Assembly (NCBI GenBank): GCA_905234125.1
Contig: CAJOGQ010000015.1
Coordinates: 1 to 36,821 of the forward strand
Origin: an uncultured Bacteroidaceae bacterium
GTDB lineage: Bacteria > Bacteroidota > Bacteroidia > Bacteroidales > Bacteroidaceae
Direction of reading: 5' to 3'
DNA: 36,821 nucleotides
Below are positions 36,213 through 36,821 of the stretch, piece by piece. Every line of letters starts with the position of its first letter. Position 1 is the first letter of the stretch. A program made the translations under genes and the position numbers. Below the pieces are notes generated by a model that had not been told where the DNA came from, ran no database searches, and saw nothing but the letters and a program-made list of their open reading frames with translations.

Positions 36213-36821
36213 ATGTACCAGCAGGAGCAGATAAAGCCATACGGCGACGAAGGCACGAAGCGTGAACAGGTGGAGCAGATGTTCGATAACATCGCCCACT
36301 CTTACGACACGCTCAACCACACGCTCAGCTTCGGCATTGACCGAATCTGGAGGAAAGCCGCCATTGACCATCTGAAAAAGACCCTCCCCTCACCCTCCCT
36401 ACAGGGAGGGAGTAGTATCTCTGCTAACAAAGAAACAAGCGGACAAGGTAACTGCCCCCTCCCTTTAGGGAGGGCAGGGGGAGGGTCTTCCATCCTCGAC
36501 ATTGCCACAGGCACTGGCGACTTCGCTATCCTTGCTTATGAAAAGCTGCACCCTCAACGCATTGTTGGTTGCGACATCAGCGAGGGAATGATGGACATCG
36601 GACGCAAGAAGGTGGCTGAACTGGGACTCTCCGACAAGATCACTTTCCAGAATGAGGATTGTGCCCACATGTCGTTTGCCGACAACACCTTCGATGCCGT
36701 CATTTCAGCTTTTGCCCTGCGCAACTTCCAGAACCTCGACGAGTGTTTGAAGGAGATGCATCGAGTGCTGAAAGAGGACGGACACTTATCTGTTGTGGAT
36801 CTCTGCACCCCTGTCTCGTTT
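36213..36821 (+). CDS. menG: Demethylmenaquinone methyltransferase with in-frame repeat insertion (partial, runs off the window)
   Basis: The first 203 residues are in the window. The enzyme methylates demethylmenaquinone with SAM, the last step of menaquinone synthesis. The N-terminus is normal ([39 protein letters not shown]). SAM motif I is [12 protein letters not shown] (94-105), and later motifs are [18 protein letters not shown] and [16 protein letters not shown]. Between K56 and S92 lie 37 extra residues, rich in P, G and S, encoded by a palindromic element (36378-36489) that keeps the frame. Relatives have only a few residues there. Whether the enzyme works is not known from the sequence. 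The reading frame is open to the edge. Confidence 0.9.
   Translation, partial: MYQQEQIKPYGDEGTKREQVEQMFDNIAHSYDTLNHTLSFGIDRIWRKAAIDHLKKTLPSPSLQGGSSISANKETSGQGNCPLPLGRAGGGSSILDIATGTGDFAILAYEKLHPQRIVGCDISEGMMDIGRKKVAELGLSDKITFQNEDCAHMSFADNTFDAVISAFALRNFQNLDECLKEMHRVLKEDGHLSVVDLCTPVSF
36378..36489. repeat. 112-bp palindromic element inside menG
   Basis: The two ends are near-perfect reverse complements (AAGACCCTCCCC... at 36378, ...GGGGGAGGGTCTT to 36489), about 33 bp each with one indel and a few changes. Each arm has its own inner palindrome (CCCTCCCTACAGGGAGGG at 36393-36410; CCCTCCCTTTAGGGAGGG). In RNA this gives two hairpins or one long stem. No stop codon occurs in the menG frame. Confidence 0.85.

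Overview
The window looks like chromosomal DNA of a Prevotella-type member of the Bacteroidales. The reasons are: promoters of the Bacteroidetes form (TTTG, about 19-20 bp, then TAnnTTTG) upstream of several operons; little use of Shine-Dalgarno sequences; families typical of the phylum (DUF5606, DUF3276/PUR, DUF4922 fusions, TlpA-like thioredoxin lipoproteins, S41 lipoproteins); a menaquinone methyltransferase; and the gene order nusB-yajC-ybbR-coaE-DUF5606. No rRNA, tRNA, CRISPR array, insertion sequence or phage gene was found.

Layout. 1-136 is the end of a DASS-type anion transporter. 137-805 holds no intact gene. It is a scrambled stretch with a lipoprotein N-terminus, a terminator, a 94-bp copy of part of pepT, a lipocalin-like C-terminus and a promoter that has lost its gene. 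806-3437 (minus) is pepC-like aminopeptidase then pepT. 3615-12883 (plus) is a surface-polysaccharide cluster: initiating sugar transferase, SLBB export protein, Wzz-like, Wzx flippase, nitroreductase-like, Wzy-like polymerase and pyruvyl transferase, but no further glycosyltransferase. 12905-14756 (minus) is a queuosine operon (transporter, queC, queF) with a structured leader. 15082-21459 (plus) is a four-gene operon: a GT2-GT2-DUF4922 fusion, SpoIID, and two AmpG-like carriers. I read it as a candidate muropeptide salvage locus. A 230-bp palindromic element separates it from 21705-24318 (minus; thioredoxin lipoprotein and a helical lipoprotein). 24421-27921 (plus) is an S41-like lipoprotein and a ClpB lacking its N-domain. 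28000-31440 (minus) is nusB-yajC-ybbR-coaE-DUF5606. 31702-36821 (plus) is a housekeeping series: PUR protein, L25, pth, S4 protein, phoH, purC and the start of menG.

The most notable signals are repeats. menG carries an in-frame 112-bp palindromic element encoding 37 extra residues between its helical N-terminus and SAM motif I. A perfect 47-bp inverted repeat flanks four 22-bp units at 21469-21698. A 7-bp tandem repeat forms the first codons of the second AmpG-like gene and could switch its reading frame. Other points are a possible pseudoknot leader in the queuosine operon, an S41 protein that appears to lack its catalytic dyad, a hairpin against the clpB start codon, and a dyad over the L25 promoter. 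All family names come from reading the protein sequences; no database search was possible.
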